A DNA stretch of 64,000 nt, taken from contig CAZJHX010000017.1 in the NCBI GenBank assembly GCA_964545715.1, positions 1 through 64,000 on the forward strand, read 5' to 3'. This DNA comes from CAZJHX01 sp964545715 (lineage in GTDB: Bacteria > Myxococcota_A > UBA9042 > GCA-2863065). Positions 26,102 to 37,128 of this stretch are shown piece by piece (position 1 is the first letter of the stretch; the number at the start of each line of letters is the position of its first letter). Both the position numbers and the translations under genes were made by a program. The notes under the pieces are model-generated. The model was not told where the DNA came from. It searched no databases and saw nothing but the letters and a program-made list of their open reading frames with translations.

Positions 26102-28615
26102 CTATTGGGCGTGCTCGTCGAGCCACGCGCTGACCCACGCAAACGGCGCGTTCCAGTTGATCGTGACCTCGTTGGTCGACCAGGACTCGATGTGGTCCAC
26201 AAAGCACTTCTGTGCGGCACACCCGGGCAGGCCGGCGCCCTGTGCATACGGGTCCTGCAGGGACGAGTTCGGTCCGCCCGAGATCGCGCCAGGCGGCGGC
26301 GCCGGATAGTCCGCGTTGATCTGATTGGCCCAGAAGCGGTGATGCGGGTGCTTCAGTGGGTTGTCGCCATAGCCCGTCACGTACGACTTGCCCATCGGGT
26401 TGCGGCCAAGCAGGTAGTCCATGCTCTCGGCCACACCGTCGCGATACTTGTTGGAGCCGGTGAAGTCGCCGGCCAGCGCGATGATGATCATCTCGTTGAG
26501 CACAAATGAGTTGGAGCCCCACGGATACCCGCCGCTGGTGTTCTCAAACGGCGTCAAGTAACCCTGCCCCTCGAGCGTCGCCAGATAGATGTCGGCCGCG
26601 GCGATCACATTCATCTGCATCGACGCCTTGTCCGCCGCCGGCAGCTTGTTGGGCGACACGGCCAGCGACAAGGTGCCCAGCGCCTGGGTCGACTGCCAGG
26701 TCATCGGGCCTGTGCCCTCCTGCTTGAGCGTCACCGGGATGATCTTGAAGTACTTGGAGGTCTTCACGACCGTCTCGTACTTGGACTTGCCGGTCGTGAT
26801 GAACAGCTCGGCCGCGGCCCAGTACTTCTCGTCGGTGACGTCGGTGTCGTCATAGGGGCCGCCGCCCGTGTACCAGCTCTCGGCGTACTCCGCCGGATGC
26901 AGCTGCGCCGCCGCCCAGGCCGTCTCCGCGGCTTCCAGGCACAGGGAGGCAAACTCGGGGTCGATGCTGACCCAGATCCGCGCGCACTGCGCCGCCGTCG
27001 CCGCCATGTTGTAGGTGGCCGCCGTGCTGGGCGGATACAGAAAGCGGTCCATCTTGTCCTCGTGCGGCGCGGTCGGGATCCCGGTCCAGGCCTCGTCGTG
27101 GATCTTGTGGTGCACCATGCCGGCCATCAGCTCGCCGGACGGCACCTGCATCTTCATCATGAACTCCAGCTGCCAGCGCGCCTCGTCCAGCAGATCCGAC
27201 ACGCCGTTGTCCGACTCGGGGATGTTCATCTTGCCGTCCGCAAAGGCAGCCGTGGACTTGCCCAGGAACTTGGAGCGCTCGTACAGGTTGAGCAGCGTCC
27301 ACACGCTGATGCCGCCGTTGACGACGTACTTGCCGTGGTCGCCCGCGTCGTACCAGCCACCGCTGACATCCAGGCTGTAGTCGCACCCGGTGCCCTGATA
27401 ACACGGCACGCTGTCGTCATCCGCGTGCCCCGCCGGGCGCACCCACTGGGTCCCACCGGCGAAGGGCATCTTGATCGCGATGCCACTGCGGTTGTGATAA
27501 AAATACGCCAGCGCGTCGTATTTCATGGTCGCGTAGAGCGACTTGCCGACATCGAACGGATAGCTCTGGTTTTGGTCCTCGGCCGCTTCGTCATCTTCGT
27601 CCACATCACCGATACTGAGCACGTAGCCAGCGCCCACACCCAATGATGAGAAGTCCGCGTGGTGCACGTGATCTCCGGAGGCCTTGTCCTGGCCGAAAAC
27701 CGTCGTCTTGCCGGTCATGACGGCACCGCTCGTCGGGTGCGTGATCGTCCAATCCAGCGGCGTCTTCGAGCCGTCGCGTATGGCCGCCCGCTTGGGGGCT
27801 GACGGCAAATAACCGACCTGGTTCACCAGCACCGCCGGAACGGGCGCCTCGGGCTCGACCGCCGGCGGATCCGGCTTGGCCAGGCCGAGCTTCGGCACGA
27901 TCGGGATGTCGTTGAATGTGCAGTCCATCGCGCTGTATGCGTTGAAGTCGCCGTTGGCGCTCCAGCCGATGCCGTCGATGGTCTCGCCCATCGGGATCGC
28001 GGCGTTCCAGGGCTGGCCCACGAACGTGTACTGATTGACGTTTTCGATCATCATCGCGTTCCAGGCGCTGACGATGTCGAAGTCAAATGTGCACACCAGC
28101 GTCCACGCCAGCACGTCCGCCTCGCTGTTGTTGGTGACGGACATCACCGCGTTGAAGCCGGTGCTCCACGACTCCATCTCCAGAATCTCGACGTAGACCG
28201 GCTCGAACGTGGGCGTCGGGCCGTCCTCGATTGGGTCCGGCTCCGGGTCGTCCAGCGGCCGGTCCCGGTCGTCCACCGGAGGCTCGGGATCGTCGGCCGG
28301 CGGATCGTGCTCAGGCGCCGGATCGTGTGTCTGATCGGCGGGCGGATCGGGCTCACCCTCGTACACCTCGTCGTGGCCCGGCGGCGGCTTGGGCACCGGA
28401 TCGCCGGGCGTAAAGACGTCCTGCGGCACGATCGGGCTGGGTAGCGCGGGATGCTCTCCGCCCGCTGTCGCCTCGCTCGGCGCGGCCGGCGCTGCAGCCC
28501 CGGGAGCCATCGAGTTCAGCCCATTGGAGACCGGCTCGGTACAGCCACTGTAGAGGAAGGCGAGCGCCGTCATGGCGGTCGCAGCACGGATCGATGGTGT
28601 CGAACGCTTTACCAT
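26102..28615 (-). CDS. GH9 cellulase lipoprotein with CBM2-like module
   Basis: ATG 28615 begins a lipoprotein signal (MVKRSTPSIRAATAMTALAF, lipobox YSGC). Next comes a Pro/Asp-rich linker of about 100 residues. A CBM2-like module follows (WSTGFNAVMSVTNNS, VGQPWNAAIPMGETIDG). Then a CelD_N Ig-like domain (AVLVNQVGYLPSAPKRA) leads into a family 9 glycoside hydrolase catalytic domain: GGWYDAGDHGKYVVNGG (catalytic Asp region), HPHHRFW, and the acid/base Glu in STNEVTINWNAP. GH9 enzymes cut beta-1,4-glucan by inversion. The total of 837 residues is normal for CBM-CelD_N-GH9. Lipid anchoring suggests cellulose hydrolysis at the cell surface. Confidence 0.9.
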   Translation of the reverse strand: MVKRSTPSIRAATAMTALAFLYSGCTEPVSNGLNSMAPGAAAPAAPSEATAGGEHPALPSPIVPQDVFTPGDPVPKPPPGHDEVYEGEPDPPADQTHDPAPEHDPPADDPEPPVDDRDRPLDDPEPDPIEDGPTPTFEPVYVEILEMESWSTGFNAVMSVTNNSEADVLAWTLVCTFDFDIVSAWNAMMIENVNQYTFVGQPWNAAIPMGETIDGIGWSANGDFNAYSAMDCTFNDIPIVPKLGLAKPDPPAVEPEAPVPAVLVNQVGYLPSAPKRAAIRDGSKTPLDWTITHPTSGAVMTGKTTVFGQDKASGDHVHHADFSSLGVGAGYVLSIGDVDEDDEAAEDQNQSYPFDVGKSLYATMKYDALAYFYHNRSGIAIKMPFAGGTQWVRPAGHADDDSVPCYQGTGCDYSLDVSGGWYDAGDHGKYVVNGGISVWTLLNLYERSKFLGKSTAAFADGKMNIPESDNGVSDLLDEARWQLEFMMKMQVPSGELMAGMVHHKIHDEAWTGIPTAPHEDKMDRFLYPPSTAATYNMAATAAQCARIWVSIDPEFASLCLEAAETAWAAAQLHPAEYAESWYTGGGPYDDTDVTDEKYWAAAELFITTGKSKYETVVKTSKYFKIIPVTLKQEGTGPMTWQSTQALGTLSLAVSPNKLPAADKASMQMNVIAAADIYLATLEGQGYLTPFENTSGGYPWGSNSFVLNEMIIIALAGDFTGSNKYRDGVAESMDYLLGRNPMGKSYVTGYGDNPLKHPHHRFWANQINADYPAPPPGAISGGPNSSLQDPYAQGAGLPGCAAQKCFVDHIESWSTNEVTINWNAPFAWVSAWLDEHAQ

Positions 28616-28694
28616 GTATGGATGAATCGGTTCGGCGGCCGCGTTCTTTACCTGGAAAATTGACGTCGGCATCGGAGGGCGGCACACCCTGGGT

Positions 28695-29820
28695 ATGCGC
28701 GCGCTGACATGTCCCCGCTGCTCCGAGACATTGGAGAGCACTCGCTCGGGCACCGTCCGTGGGTGGCGATGTCAGCGCTGTCATGGACACGCGCTGGGCC
28801 TGGCAGTGATCCGGCGCAACACGCCAGCGGCCAGCTTCTCGACCTTCTGGCAGGCGGTGCGGGCCACCAACACCGTAGCCGGTCCGCCCTGCCCTGCGTG
28901 TGCGCGCGCCATGAACGTCGTGACCCTTGACCGCGAAGGCGGCCACCTGGAGCTGGACGCGTGCAAAGCCTGTCAGATCGCCTGGTTTGACGCTCACGAG
29001 CGCGATGAGCTCGCCGGCGCAGCGGGCTTTGGACCGCAGGCCTCTGCGGCCCCGGTACAGGAGAAGCCGCTGCCCATGGAGGCCGCGCGTGTCCTGGCCA
29101 CCGCGCGCGCCGAGCAGACGCGTGCAAAGTACGAAAAGGAGTTCGCCCAGCAGGACCCCGACGTCAACGGCTTCGAGTACGCGGCCGCCTGGTTCGGCCT
29201 GCCTGTCGAGCACGGCGTGCGACCGATCTACAACGCGCCACTCGTCACGTGGTCGCTTGGCGTGCTGCTGGTCGTGGCCTTTCTGTTCGCGTCCAGCGAC
29301 GCCGCCCTATGGCGCCTGGGATTCATCCCGTCGGATCCGCTGCGGCTCGGCGGCGCGACGTTTGTGACCACCTTCTTTCTGCACGCCGGACTCTTCCACC
29401 TGCTGGGCAACCTCTACTTTCTGATCGTCTTCGGTGACAACGTGGAGGACGTCCTCGGCCACGGGCGCTTTGTGGCGTTGGTGCTGGGAGCCACGGTCTT
29501 CGGCGCGCTGCTACACCTGACGTTTGATCCGCGGCCGGACATCCCGCTGGTGGGCGCCAGCGGCGGCGTCTCCGGCATCCTGGTCTTCTACGCGCTGCAG
29601 TTCCCGGGGGCCCGACTGGGATTTCGGTGGTGGCACTGGGCCGTCGGCGGCGGAGTGCGCTGGTTCCTGGTGCCCGTCCTGCTGGTCTTTGTGCTGTGGC
29701 TGGCGCTGCAGGTGGTCGGCGCGCTCAGCCAGCTTGCCGGGTGCTCGAGCGTCTCGGCGTTTGCGCACCTGGGCGGCGTCGCGGCGGGTGTCGGAATGTG
29801 GCTCTACAGCCGCGGTCTCT

Positions 29821-29840
<20 letters not shown>
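28695..29840 (+). CDS. Rhomboid intramembrane protease with N-terminal zinc ribbons
   Basis: The first 120 residues contain two zinc-ribbon-like Cys pairs (CPRC/CQRC and CPACARAM/CKAC). The C-terminal part has about six transmembrane helices with rhomboid landmarks: FLHAGLFHLLGNLYFLIVFG, the nucleophile Ser in GASGGVSGI, and the partner His in FAHLGGVAAG. It cleaves substrates within the membrane; the cytosolic ribbons may bind a partner or regulate it. It diverges from the GH9 gene with a 79-base gap and its end overlaps htpG by 20 bases. Confidence 0.85.
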
Positions 29841-31743
<1,903 letters not shown>

Positions 31744-31782
31744 AACGGCCAAACGGATAGGAGCGCCGTGTAATCTTGTCAA

Positions 31783-32580
31783 GTGCCAGAGCTCCCCGAG
31801 GTGGAAATAGCGCGCCGAAATCTGACGCGCTGGACGACGGACCGCAAGGTCGTGGCTCTGACCGCCTACGACCCCGTACGTTTTGAGGGCGACCCCACCG
31901 AGGCGGCTCAGCGCACCGTTTTGGCCTGGCAGCGGCGGGGCAAGTACCTGCTGGGGCGCCTCAGCGGTGGACTCACGCTGTTGAGCCATCTGGGTATGAC
32001 CGGCAAGTGGATCGCCAACCCGGCGTTGGACCGCCCGCACGTGAGGGTGTTGCTGCAGGTCGAGACGCGGCAGGTGGCGCTGATCGATGCGCGCCGCTTC
32101 GGACGGACCTGGCTGCTGCCCGATGCCGACGCCGACGCCCACCCGCGCCTGGTCAACCTGGGACCGGAGCCCCTAGACGCCGCTTTTGACGCCGCCGGGC
32201 TGCGCAGATGTGTGGGCGCCGGCCGCACCCCCATCAAGCAGCGCTTGCTGAATCAGCGAGTCGTTGCCGGGCTGGGCAACATCGCGGTCGTGGAGCTGGC
32301 GTGGCGCGCGGGCGTCCATCCCCACACGCCTTGTCGCGACGTGCCGGATGTCGCCTGGTCAGCGTTGCACGACGCGATGCTGGCACACCTGAACATGGTG
32401 CTGGAGGAGGAGGACAGCCCGGAGATCGCCTACATGGGCGAGCGAGACGCTGTGAATCCGTTCCTTTGTTATGGGCGCGAGGCGTCGCCCTGCCGGCGCT
32501 GTGACGCTCCGATCGAGCGGGTGGTGCTGTCGGGCCGGCCGACGTTCTTCTGCCCGTCGTGCCAGCCGGCTCCGCGCTGA
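31783..32580 (+). CDS. mutM: Formamidopyrimidine-DNA glycosylase
   Basis: GTG 31783 encodes the N-terminal MPELPEVE, whose Pro-2 is the catalytic nucleophile and Glu-3 the acid. RRGKYLLGRL carries the catalytic Lys, QRVVAGLGNIAVVEL is the helix-two-turn-helix, and the C-terminal zinc finger is present (CRRCDAPIERVVLSGRPTFFC plus PSC). MutM removes 8-oxoguanine and formamidopyrimidines from DNA and nicks the abasic site. The size (265) is typical. It is the last intact gene before the decayed segment and the scaffold gap. Confidence 0.93.
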   Translation: MPELPEVEIARRNLTRWTTDRKVVALTAYDPVRFEGDPTEAAQRTVLAWQRRGKYLLGRLSGGLTLLSHLGMTGKWIANPALDRPHVRVLLQVETRQVALIDARRFGRTWLLPDADADAHPRLVNLGPEPLDAAFDAAGLRRCVGAGRTPIKQRLLNQRVVAGLGNIAVVELAWRAGVHPHTPCRDVPDVAWSALHDAMLAHLNMVLEEEDSPEIAYMGERDAVNPFLCYGREASPCRRCDAPIERVVLSGRPTFFCPSCQPAPR

Positions 32581-32676
32581 CCTCTTCGCAGGCGGTCTGG
32601 CCGGCGTTGCAGACCGTCGTCCTGGCCACCCGGCACAGCGGAGCAGAGTTCGGGCGGGCGCCGCAGCTGGGGCACA
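32581..32676 (-). pseudogene. C-terminal fragment of a Cys-rich repeat protein
   Basis: The minus strand encodes a short tail with CNAGQTACE, the same end as the giant Cys-rich protein at 40289. DNA identity to 40288-40320 is strong (GGCCGGCGTTGCAGACC shared), but the giant gene's stop codon (CTA on the plus strand) reads CTC here, so the frame runs on into antisense mutM. It abuts the N gap, so the rest of the gene is unsequenced or lost. Confidence 0.5.
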
Positions 32677-32686
32677 NNNNNNNNNN
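32677..32686. other. Scaffold gap (10 N)
   Basis: Ten N bases join two contigs. The right-hand edge is rich in G runs and lies inside a transposase fragment, a typical place for an assembly break at a repeat. Confidence 0.99.
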
Positions 32687-32865
32687 GGGGGGGTGGCCAG
32701 GCGGCACCGGGGACATGTGGGGGGGGGGGCGCGGCAGGGGGGGCGCAGGCGCGATTTACACGACAGCGGGACCACACGGCTTTGGCGGCACGACGTGCAG
32801 CGAAAATGGGCGAAGCCGCGCGTGAAGTCACCGCAGGCGGCGATGGCCCGCAGCTCCTCGACGAC
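32687..32865 (-). pseudogene. IS91-type transposase, N-terminal zinc-binding fragment
   Basis: Reading leftward from 32865 the translation is ELRAIAACGDFTRGFAHFRC then TSCRQSRVVPLSCKSR, matching the N-terminal zinc-binding domain of IS91-family transposases ('CG...GFARxRCxxCxxExLVxFSCKxRxxCPSC'). Left of this the sequence degrades into G runs on the plus strand and meets the gap; the catalytic HUH domain is not present. It is probably a remnant or an incompletely assembled copy of an insertion sequence. Confidence 0.6.
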
Positions 32866-33020
32866 GCTGCTCCTACTGCTGTTGGCCGGCAAGAGGGTCA
32901 GTGACATCGCCAAGGAGCCCGTTCATCAGTCGCCACACGGTGCGCAACCACCTCAAGGCGCTGTTCCGCAAGTTCAGCGTGCACTCCCAATCTGATCAGC
33001 TCGGCCGTAGCGCGTGCTGA
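32866..33020 (+). pseudogene. LuxR-type HTH fragment, frameshifted
   Basis: The plus strand reads LLLLAGKRVSDIAKE and then, after a one-base shift near 32918-32921, FISRHTVRNHLKALFRKFSV plus HSQSDQLGRSAC before TGA 33018-33020. This is the helix-turn-helix of a LuxR/NarL response regulator. The upstream receiver or linker is absent, the frame is broken, and the fragment begins where the transposase remnant ends. Confidence 0.6.
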
Positions 33021-33325
33021 CTCGTGAGGGGTTCAAAGTCCTCTCCGCCACGGACGGCGCCGATGCCCTCGATGTCGTGGCCGGCGCGAACGCATCCATC
33101 CAGCTGCTGGTGACCGACGTCGTCATGCCCAACATGCGGGGACCGGAGTTGTCGCGACGGTTGACGCGTGAACACCCCGGCCTTCCAACACTGTTCTTGT
33201 CCGGTAACCCGAAGGAGGCTCTCAGCGACGATCGGGGCCTGGTACCCGGCACGCATTTTCTCGCGAAACCCTTCCGGGCGGCCGCGTTGGTCGAAGCCGT
33301 CAGGTCGACACTGTCGGCCGCCTGA
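33014..33325 (+). pseudogene. Receiver domain lacking its N-terminus
   Basis: From GTG 33014 the 103 residues cover the later part of a CheY-like receiver: REGFKVLSATDGADAL, the phospho-acceptor Asp in LLVTDVVMPNMRGPEL, TLFLSGNPKE, and Lys in FLAKPFRAAALVEAVR. The first strand with its paired acidic residues (usual 'VLVVDDE') is missing, and the start overlaps the end of the LuxR remnant. Such receivers often end hybrid histidine kinases. Truncation makes normal phosphorylation unlikely. Confidence 0.65.
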
Positions 33326-33413
33326 ACGACACCTGGCCAACGCCCGCGGCGGTGCTGCCGCTTCGGCGACCCACTCCCCGACCCACCTGTCGGCCCCGGA
33401 CAGATGGAGGCCG

Positions 33414-33656
33414 TCAGAAGCTGATCGTCACCACGGTAGTGTCTGTGTAGCTGCCCGCGGTGACATTTGACAACGCCGGCATCCGGCCGCAGACCTTGAC
33501 CGGCTGGTGCCGTCCGGCGGTTCGGTCGGGCCAGCGTGGGCAGTGCCGCCTGTGTTGTCGCCCCACACCGACGTTCGCAAGGCGTCCAGGTACAGGTTGT
33601 GGTTGAGCGTCTCCGCGCCTTTTGTCATCTCGCGCGGCAGGAAGGTGCTGGCGGCC
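33414..33656 (-). pseudogene. SCPU/Csu-type fimbrial protein fragment, frameshifted
   Basis: Two minus-strand frames together reconstruct the end of a spore-coat-U (SCPU)/CsuA-type secreted protein. One gives STFLPREMTKGAETLNHNLY with LDALRTSVWGDNTGGT. The other gives VKVCGRMPALSNVTAGSYTD with TTVVTISF and stop TGA at 33414-33416. The family normally reads 'LNYNLYTDAARTTVWGDGTGGT ... VYGRIPAGQNVPAGSYTDTVTVTVTF'. At least one frameshift lies between the halves, and the N-terminal part is replaced upstream by a perfect hairpin (33657-33689). Confidence 0.65.
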
Positions 33657-33689
33657 CCCTCCGGTGAGACGGGAGATCTCACCGGAGGG
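33657..33689. repeat. 13-bp perfect inverted repeat
   Basis: Arms 33657-33669 and 33677-33689 are exact reverse complements around a 7-base loop. The hairpin stands exactly where homology to the fimbrial protein stops, so it may mark a small palindromic insertion or a recombination scar. Confidence 0.6.
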
Positions 33690-33765
33690 TGAAGGCCGGA
33701 AGTACCTGACCTTGGTGGGCAGACGAGTTCTGAGGATGGACAACCCGGGCTGTGTGCGGGGTTGG

Positions 33766-34350
33766 TCAGTCCCTTGAGAAGTGTGCTGCCTCTTCGGCTG
33801 TCATCGGCCTCGGCTTTTCCAATCGCTCCCCGAGTACCAGCAGCGTGTTCCGCCGCCCGACGACCTCGTCCAGGAGGGCCCTTCGGGTCAGGTAGAAGAA
33901 CAGCTCCGGCGACCCACAGTAGCTGTCGTCGAAGTTGTGACCGAGGTAGACGACCACGTCGGCCGCGTCGAGCCAGTCGAGCAGTCCGGGCATGGGGTAG
34001 GTCTGCGGCCAGCCGAGGAAGGCCACGTCGATGTGGTCGGGTACGGGGCACTGGTCGAAGTGGCCCTGCAAGCGGGACACCTCCGGGCAGCGAGGGTCCG
34101 GCATGGGCGCCTTGTCCACGGCGACAACGCGCGCTGCGCCGAGGCTGACGAGGACGCGGCTGTGGGCGAGGTCGCCGGCGCCGAGGTCATACACGGTCTT
34201 GCCGTCCACCAGCGGGGTCAGGGCCTCCTGCATCTCGTCCGTGATCTCCCCGTAGCTCACCGCCGGAGCTCGCCGCTGACCGGTGATGAGGACCACGGTG
34301 GCACTTCGCTGCTGAGCGTGTCCGTCTGTTGTCTCGCAAGGATGCGACAC
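33766..34350 (-). CDS. SAM-dependent methyltransferase-like protein
   Basis: The 194-residue protein has a class I methyltransferase core: motif I VYDLGAGDLAHSRVLVSLGA followed by the acidic ribose-binding residue in VVAVDKAP, and motif-like strands IDVAFLGWP and ADVVVYLGHNF. The substrate cannot be told. The predicted start (MSHPCETTDGH) is uncertain; a start nearer ITDEMQEALTPLVDG is possible. It lies alone between decayed DNA and the ABC-F gene, both on the same strand. Confidence 0.65.
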   Translation of the reverse strand: MSHPCETTDGHAQQRSATVVLITGQRRAPAVSYGEITDEMQEALTPLVDGKTVYDLGAGDLAHSRVLVSLGAARVVAVDKAPMPDPRCPEVSRLQGHFDQCPVPDHIDVAFLGWPQTYPMPGLLDWLDAADVVVYLGHNFDDSYCGSPELFFYLTRRALLDEVVGRRNTLLVLGERLEKPRPMTAEEAAHFSRD

Positions 34351-34421
34351 TGTGAGCGCAAACTGCTCCGGTTGTCGAATCCCCCGGCTTCAGTGGACCA
34401 GAAACAGGTGCCCTCATCGTG

Positions 34422-36035
34422 TCAGGCGGATCGGATGAGGACCTGGCCGGCGGGCGAGCCTTCGGCGCCGAAGAGGATGTGCCGGTTCGTGACCTTCGAG
34501 ATGAAGAAGCGGTCGTGACTGACCACGACCACCGCGCCCGGGAAGCGGACGAGGGCACGCTCCATGACCTGCGTGCTGGTCACGTCGAGGTGGTTCGTCG
34601 GTTCGTCGAGAAGGAGGACCGAGGCGCCGGACAAGAGGCATTGGGCCATGGCGACCCGGGCTCGCTGACCGCCTGAGAGCGTGCCAATCCGCTGCCGGCG
34701 GTCGGCCTCGGAGAACCGGAACATGGCGAGGAAGCGGTTGACTGACTTGCGGGTGGCGCTGAAGGCGAGCGAGTCGGGGAGCGCGTTCACCGCGTGCGTG
34801 ACGGTGTCCTGATCGTCCAGCTCGTCCAGAATCTTGTTGTATGAAACGTACGAGGGACCGCGCGTCCAGGCCACCTCGCCACTGTCGGCGGGCTCGTCGC
34901 CGACCAGGACGCGCATCAAAGTCGTCTTACCCGCGCCATTGGGACCCAGAACGGCGATCCGTTGGCCGCGCTTGATATCGAAGCTCAGGTCCCGAAACAG
35001 GAGCTGGTCGCCGTACGCCTTGGTCAGCTGCTCCACGCGGCACAGCGTGTCCTTGATGTGCAGGCCGCGATAGATCTCCGTAATGATCTGGTCCACGGGG
35101 CGGGGCCCACGACTCTTCTTGATTCGGGACAGACGCCGGCCAAGGCTCCGATTGCCGCTGCCTGCCTGCACCTTGGCTGCTTCCCGCCTGCTCGCGATGC
35201 CCTCCGCCTCGAACGCCAGGAGCGACGCCTCGTGCTCGAACTGCTTGTCGAGTGTCTTCAGACGAAAGTGCTTTTGCGTGACGTACTCGCTGAAGTTCCC
35301 GTCGTATTCGTGCAGGTGGTAGTTCTCGACCTCCACCATCCGGTTCACGACGGCGTCCAGAAATCCACGGTCGTGCGAAACGATGATCGTCGCGCCACCG
35401 AAGGTCTGGCACCAGCCCTCGAGCCACTCCACGCCAGCGATGTCCAGGAAGTTCGTAGGCTCGTCGAACAGGAGCACGTCCGGCCGCTCGAGCAGAAGCT
35501 TTGCCAGCGCCGCGCGGTTCCGCCAGCCGCCGGACAGCTCGTCGATCGGAATTGTGCGGTGAACTTCGCTGAACCCCAGCACCGTCAGCGCTGTGTCGAT
35601 GTGACGCTGGTACTCCCAGCCGTCGAGACGCTCCATCTCTTGGAACAAGTCGGCCTGCCGGCTGACGACTCGATCCAGGGCGTCGGCGTCCGCCATAATC
35701 GCCGGGTCCGCCATGGCCAGGTCGATGGACGCAAGCTCGGCCTCGACCACGTGTATCGCTCCGAACAGCTTGTCGAGCACCTCTGTGATCGTGGCCGACC
35801 CGTCCAGCTCTGAGAACTGGGAGAAATAGCCGATCCGGATCCCGTCATCGATGAAGACGGTACCGTCGTCGGGCATCAGCTGCCGGAGAATCAGCTTCAG
35901 AAGGGTCGTCTTGCCGGACCCGTTCTTGCCGATCAGACCAACCCGATCACCCGGCTCCAGCCGAAAGAAGACCTCGCGAAGCACGAGCGCGTCGTCGAAG
36001 CGAATAGTGACATCGTGCAGCCTGATCAGGCTCAT
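34422..36035 (-). CDS. ABC-F family ATPase
   Basis: The 537-residue protein has two ABC ATPase cassettes and no membrane helices. Cassette 1 has GKNGSGKTTLL, signature LSGGWRNRAALA and LLFDEPTNFLD. Cassette 2 has GPNGAGKTTLM, LSGGQRARVAMA and LLLDEPTNHLD. A charged linker (ASRREAAKVQAGSGNRSLGR) separates them. ABC-F proteins act on ribosomes, either as translation factors or as antibiotic-resistance proteins that eject drugs. The second cassette is preceded by basic residues typical of the P-site tRNA interaction motif. I cannot say whether it is a housekeeping (Uup/YbiT-like) or resistance member. Confidence 0.9.
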   Translation of the reverse strand: MSLIRLHDVTIRFDDALVLREVFFRLEPGDRVGLIGKNGSGKTTLLKLILRQLMPDDGTVFIDDGIRIGYFSQFSELDGSATITEVLDKLFGAIHVVEAELASIDLAMADPAIMADADALDRVVSRQADLFQEMERLDGWEYQRHIDTALTVLGFSEVHRTIPIDELSGGWRNRAALAKLLLERPDVLLFDEPTNFLDIAGVEWLEGWCQTFGGATIIVSHDRGFLDAVVNRMVEVENYHLHEYDGNFSEYVTQKHFRLKTLDKQFEHEASLLAFEAEGIASRREAAKVQAGSGNRSLGRRLSRIKKSRGPRPVDQIITEIYRGLHIKDTLCRVEQLTKAYGDQLLFRDLSFDIKRGQRIAVLGPNGAGKTTLMRVLVGDEPADSGEVAWTRGPSYVSYNKILDELDDQDTVTHAVNALPDSLAFSATRKSVNRFLAMFRFSEADRRQRIGTLSGGQRARVAMAQCLLSGASVLLLDEPTNHLDVTSTQVMERALVRFPGAVVVVSHDRFFISKVTNRHILFGAEGSPAGQVLIRSA

Positions 36036-36176
36036 GGGTCAGTCTACATGATGGCGTCGCTGCATGGTTCCGCCGAAGCCGGAATCGGCCCTGGCGCGCT
36101 CGCGTTTTGCCGGTACCCGCGCCCCTTGGCGCCGAGCCAGGCCATCCGCTCTCGCAACGCGGCCCAGTGGACGTGG

Positions 36177-37016
36177 TCAGGGCTTAGGATCGACCCGGCT
36201 GATCCGTTTTGCGTTCAGCAGGATCAGCCTCCGGCGGTAGAGCGAACCCACCGCCCGCTTGAAAGCCTTCTTGCTGAGCCCCAGCGCGGCGCGGATAGCT
36301 GTCGGTGGCGATTTGTCGTGCAGCTCCAGCGTGCCGCCGGCCGCCTCGAGGGCGGCGAGGATCACTTTCTCGGCGTCGTCATTGCCTGCGCGCCCATCGC
36401 GCTGAAGCGCGATGTCCAGCCGGTGGTCGTGCCGAACCTGAGCGATGAACCCCTCGAGTTCTTCGCCCAGGCGCAGGCGGCGGACAAGCCCACTGTTGAA
36501 GATGAGTCCCGCGTGGCGCCCTTGGACCACGACTTGAACCCCCAGGTCCGTGAAGCCGTAGACCAGCAGCTGCACGCGATCGCCGTGCGCGAGCGCAGAG
36601 ACATCGTCATCGAAGAGTCCGGCCAAGGTGCTGCAGGCGATGACCCGCTGGGTGCGCTTGTGCACGCACAGGCCGACGACCACCCAATCCCCCCGATCCA
36701 TGGGCCGGTACTGGCGCGCATTGGGGGCGAACAGGTCCTTTGGCAGGCCCCAGTCCAAGAAGGCGCCGTGCTCGTTGACGTCGACCACGCGGAGGCATGC
36801 GAATTGTCCGACCGTGGCGAGCGGCTTGAGGGTTGTGGCCACCAGGAGATCCTCGGTGTCCGTGTAGACGAAAACGTCGAGCTGGTCACCCGGGCCGGCG
36901 TACGGCGGCACATAAGGTTGGGGCAACAGCACGTTGTGGTCTTCGCTGCCCAGGAGCAGCCCCTGGGCCGAGGAGCGCAGCACGGGCAGGGTGTTGTACC
37001 GACCGATCTCGATCAT
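36177..37016 (-). CDS. cvfB: CvfB-family S1 RNA-binding protein
   Basis: From ATG 37016 the protein (MIEIGRYNTLPVLRSSAQGL) is 279 residues, the usual CvfB/YitL size. It has successive S1-like beta-barrels (LRVVDVNEHGAFLDWGLPKD; VQVVVQGRHAGLIFNS) and a C-terminal winged helix (PTAIRAALGLSKKAFKRAVG) that ends LILLNAKRISRVD. Such proteins bind RNA; in staphylococci a homologue affects virulence gene expression. The upstream open frame (to 37445) is antisense to the HU gene and is not part of this protein. Confidence 0.85.
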   Translation of the reverse strand: MIEIGRYNTLPVLRSSAQGLLLGSEDHNVLLPQPYVPPYAGPGDQLDVFVYTDTEDLLVATTLKPLATVGQFACLRVVDVNEHGAFLDWGLPKDLFAPNARQYRPMDRGDWVVVGLCVHKRTQRVIACSTLAGLFDDDVSALAHGDRVQLLVYGFTDLGVQVVVQGRHAGLIFNSGLVRRLRLGEELEGFIAQVRHDHRLDIALQRDGRAGNDDAEKVILAALEAAGGTLELHDKSPPTAIRAALGLSKKAFKRAVGSLYRRRLILLNAKRISRVDPKP

Positions 37017-37128
37017 GGCCTCTCCCGGAGCAAGGTCCACCCGTCGCAGTTGCGGTTGCCGTCCACGAGGGACGAATACCACATCGGCGTTCTGGGCGAC
37101 TGATCCGGCCGGCGCCTCACCGCATGGA

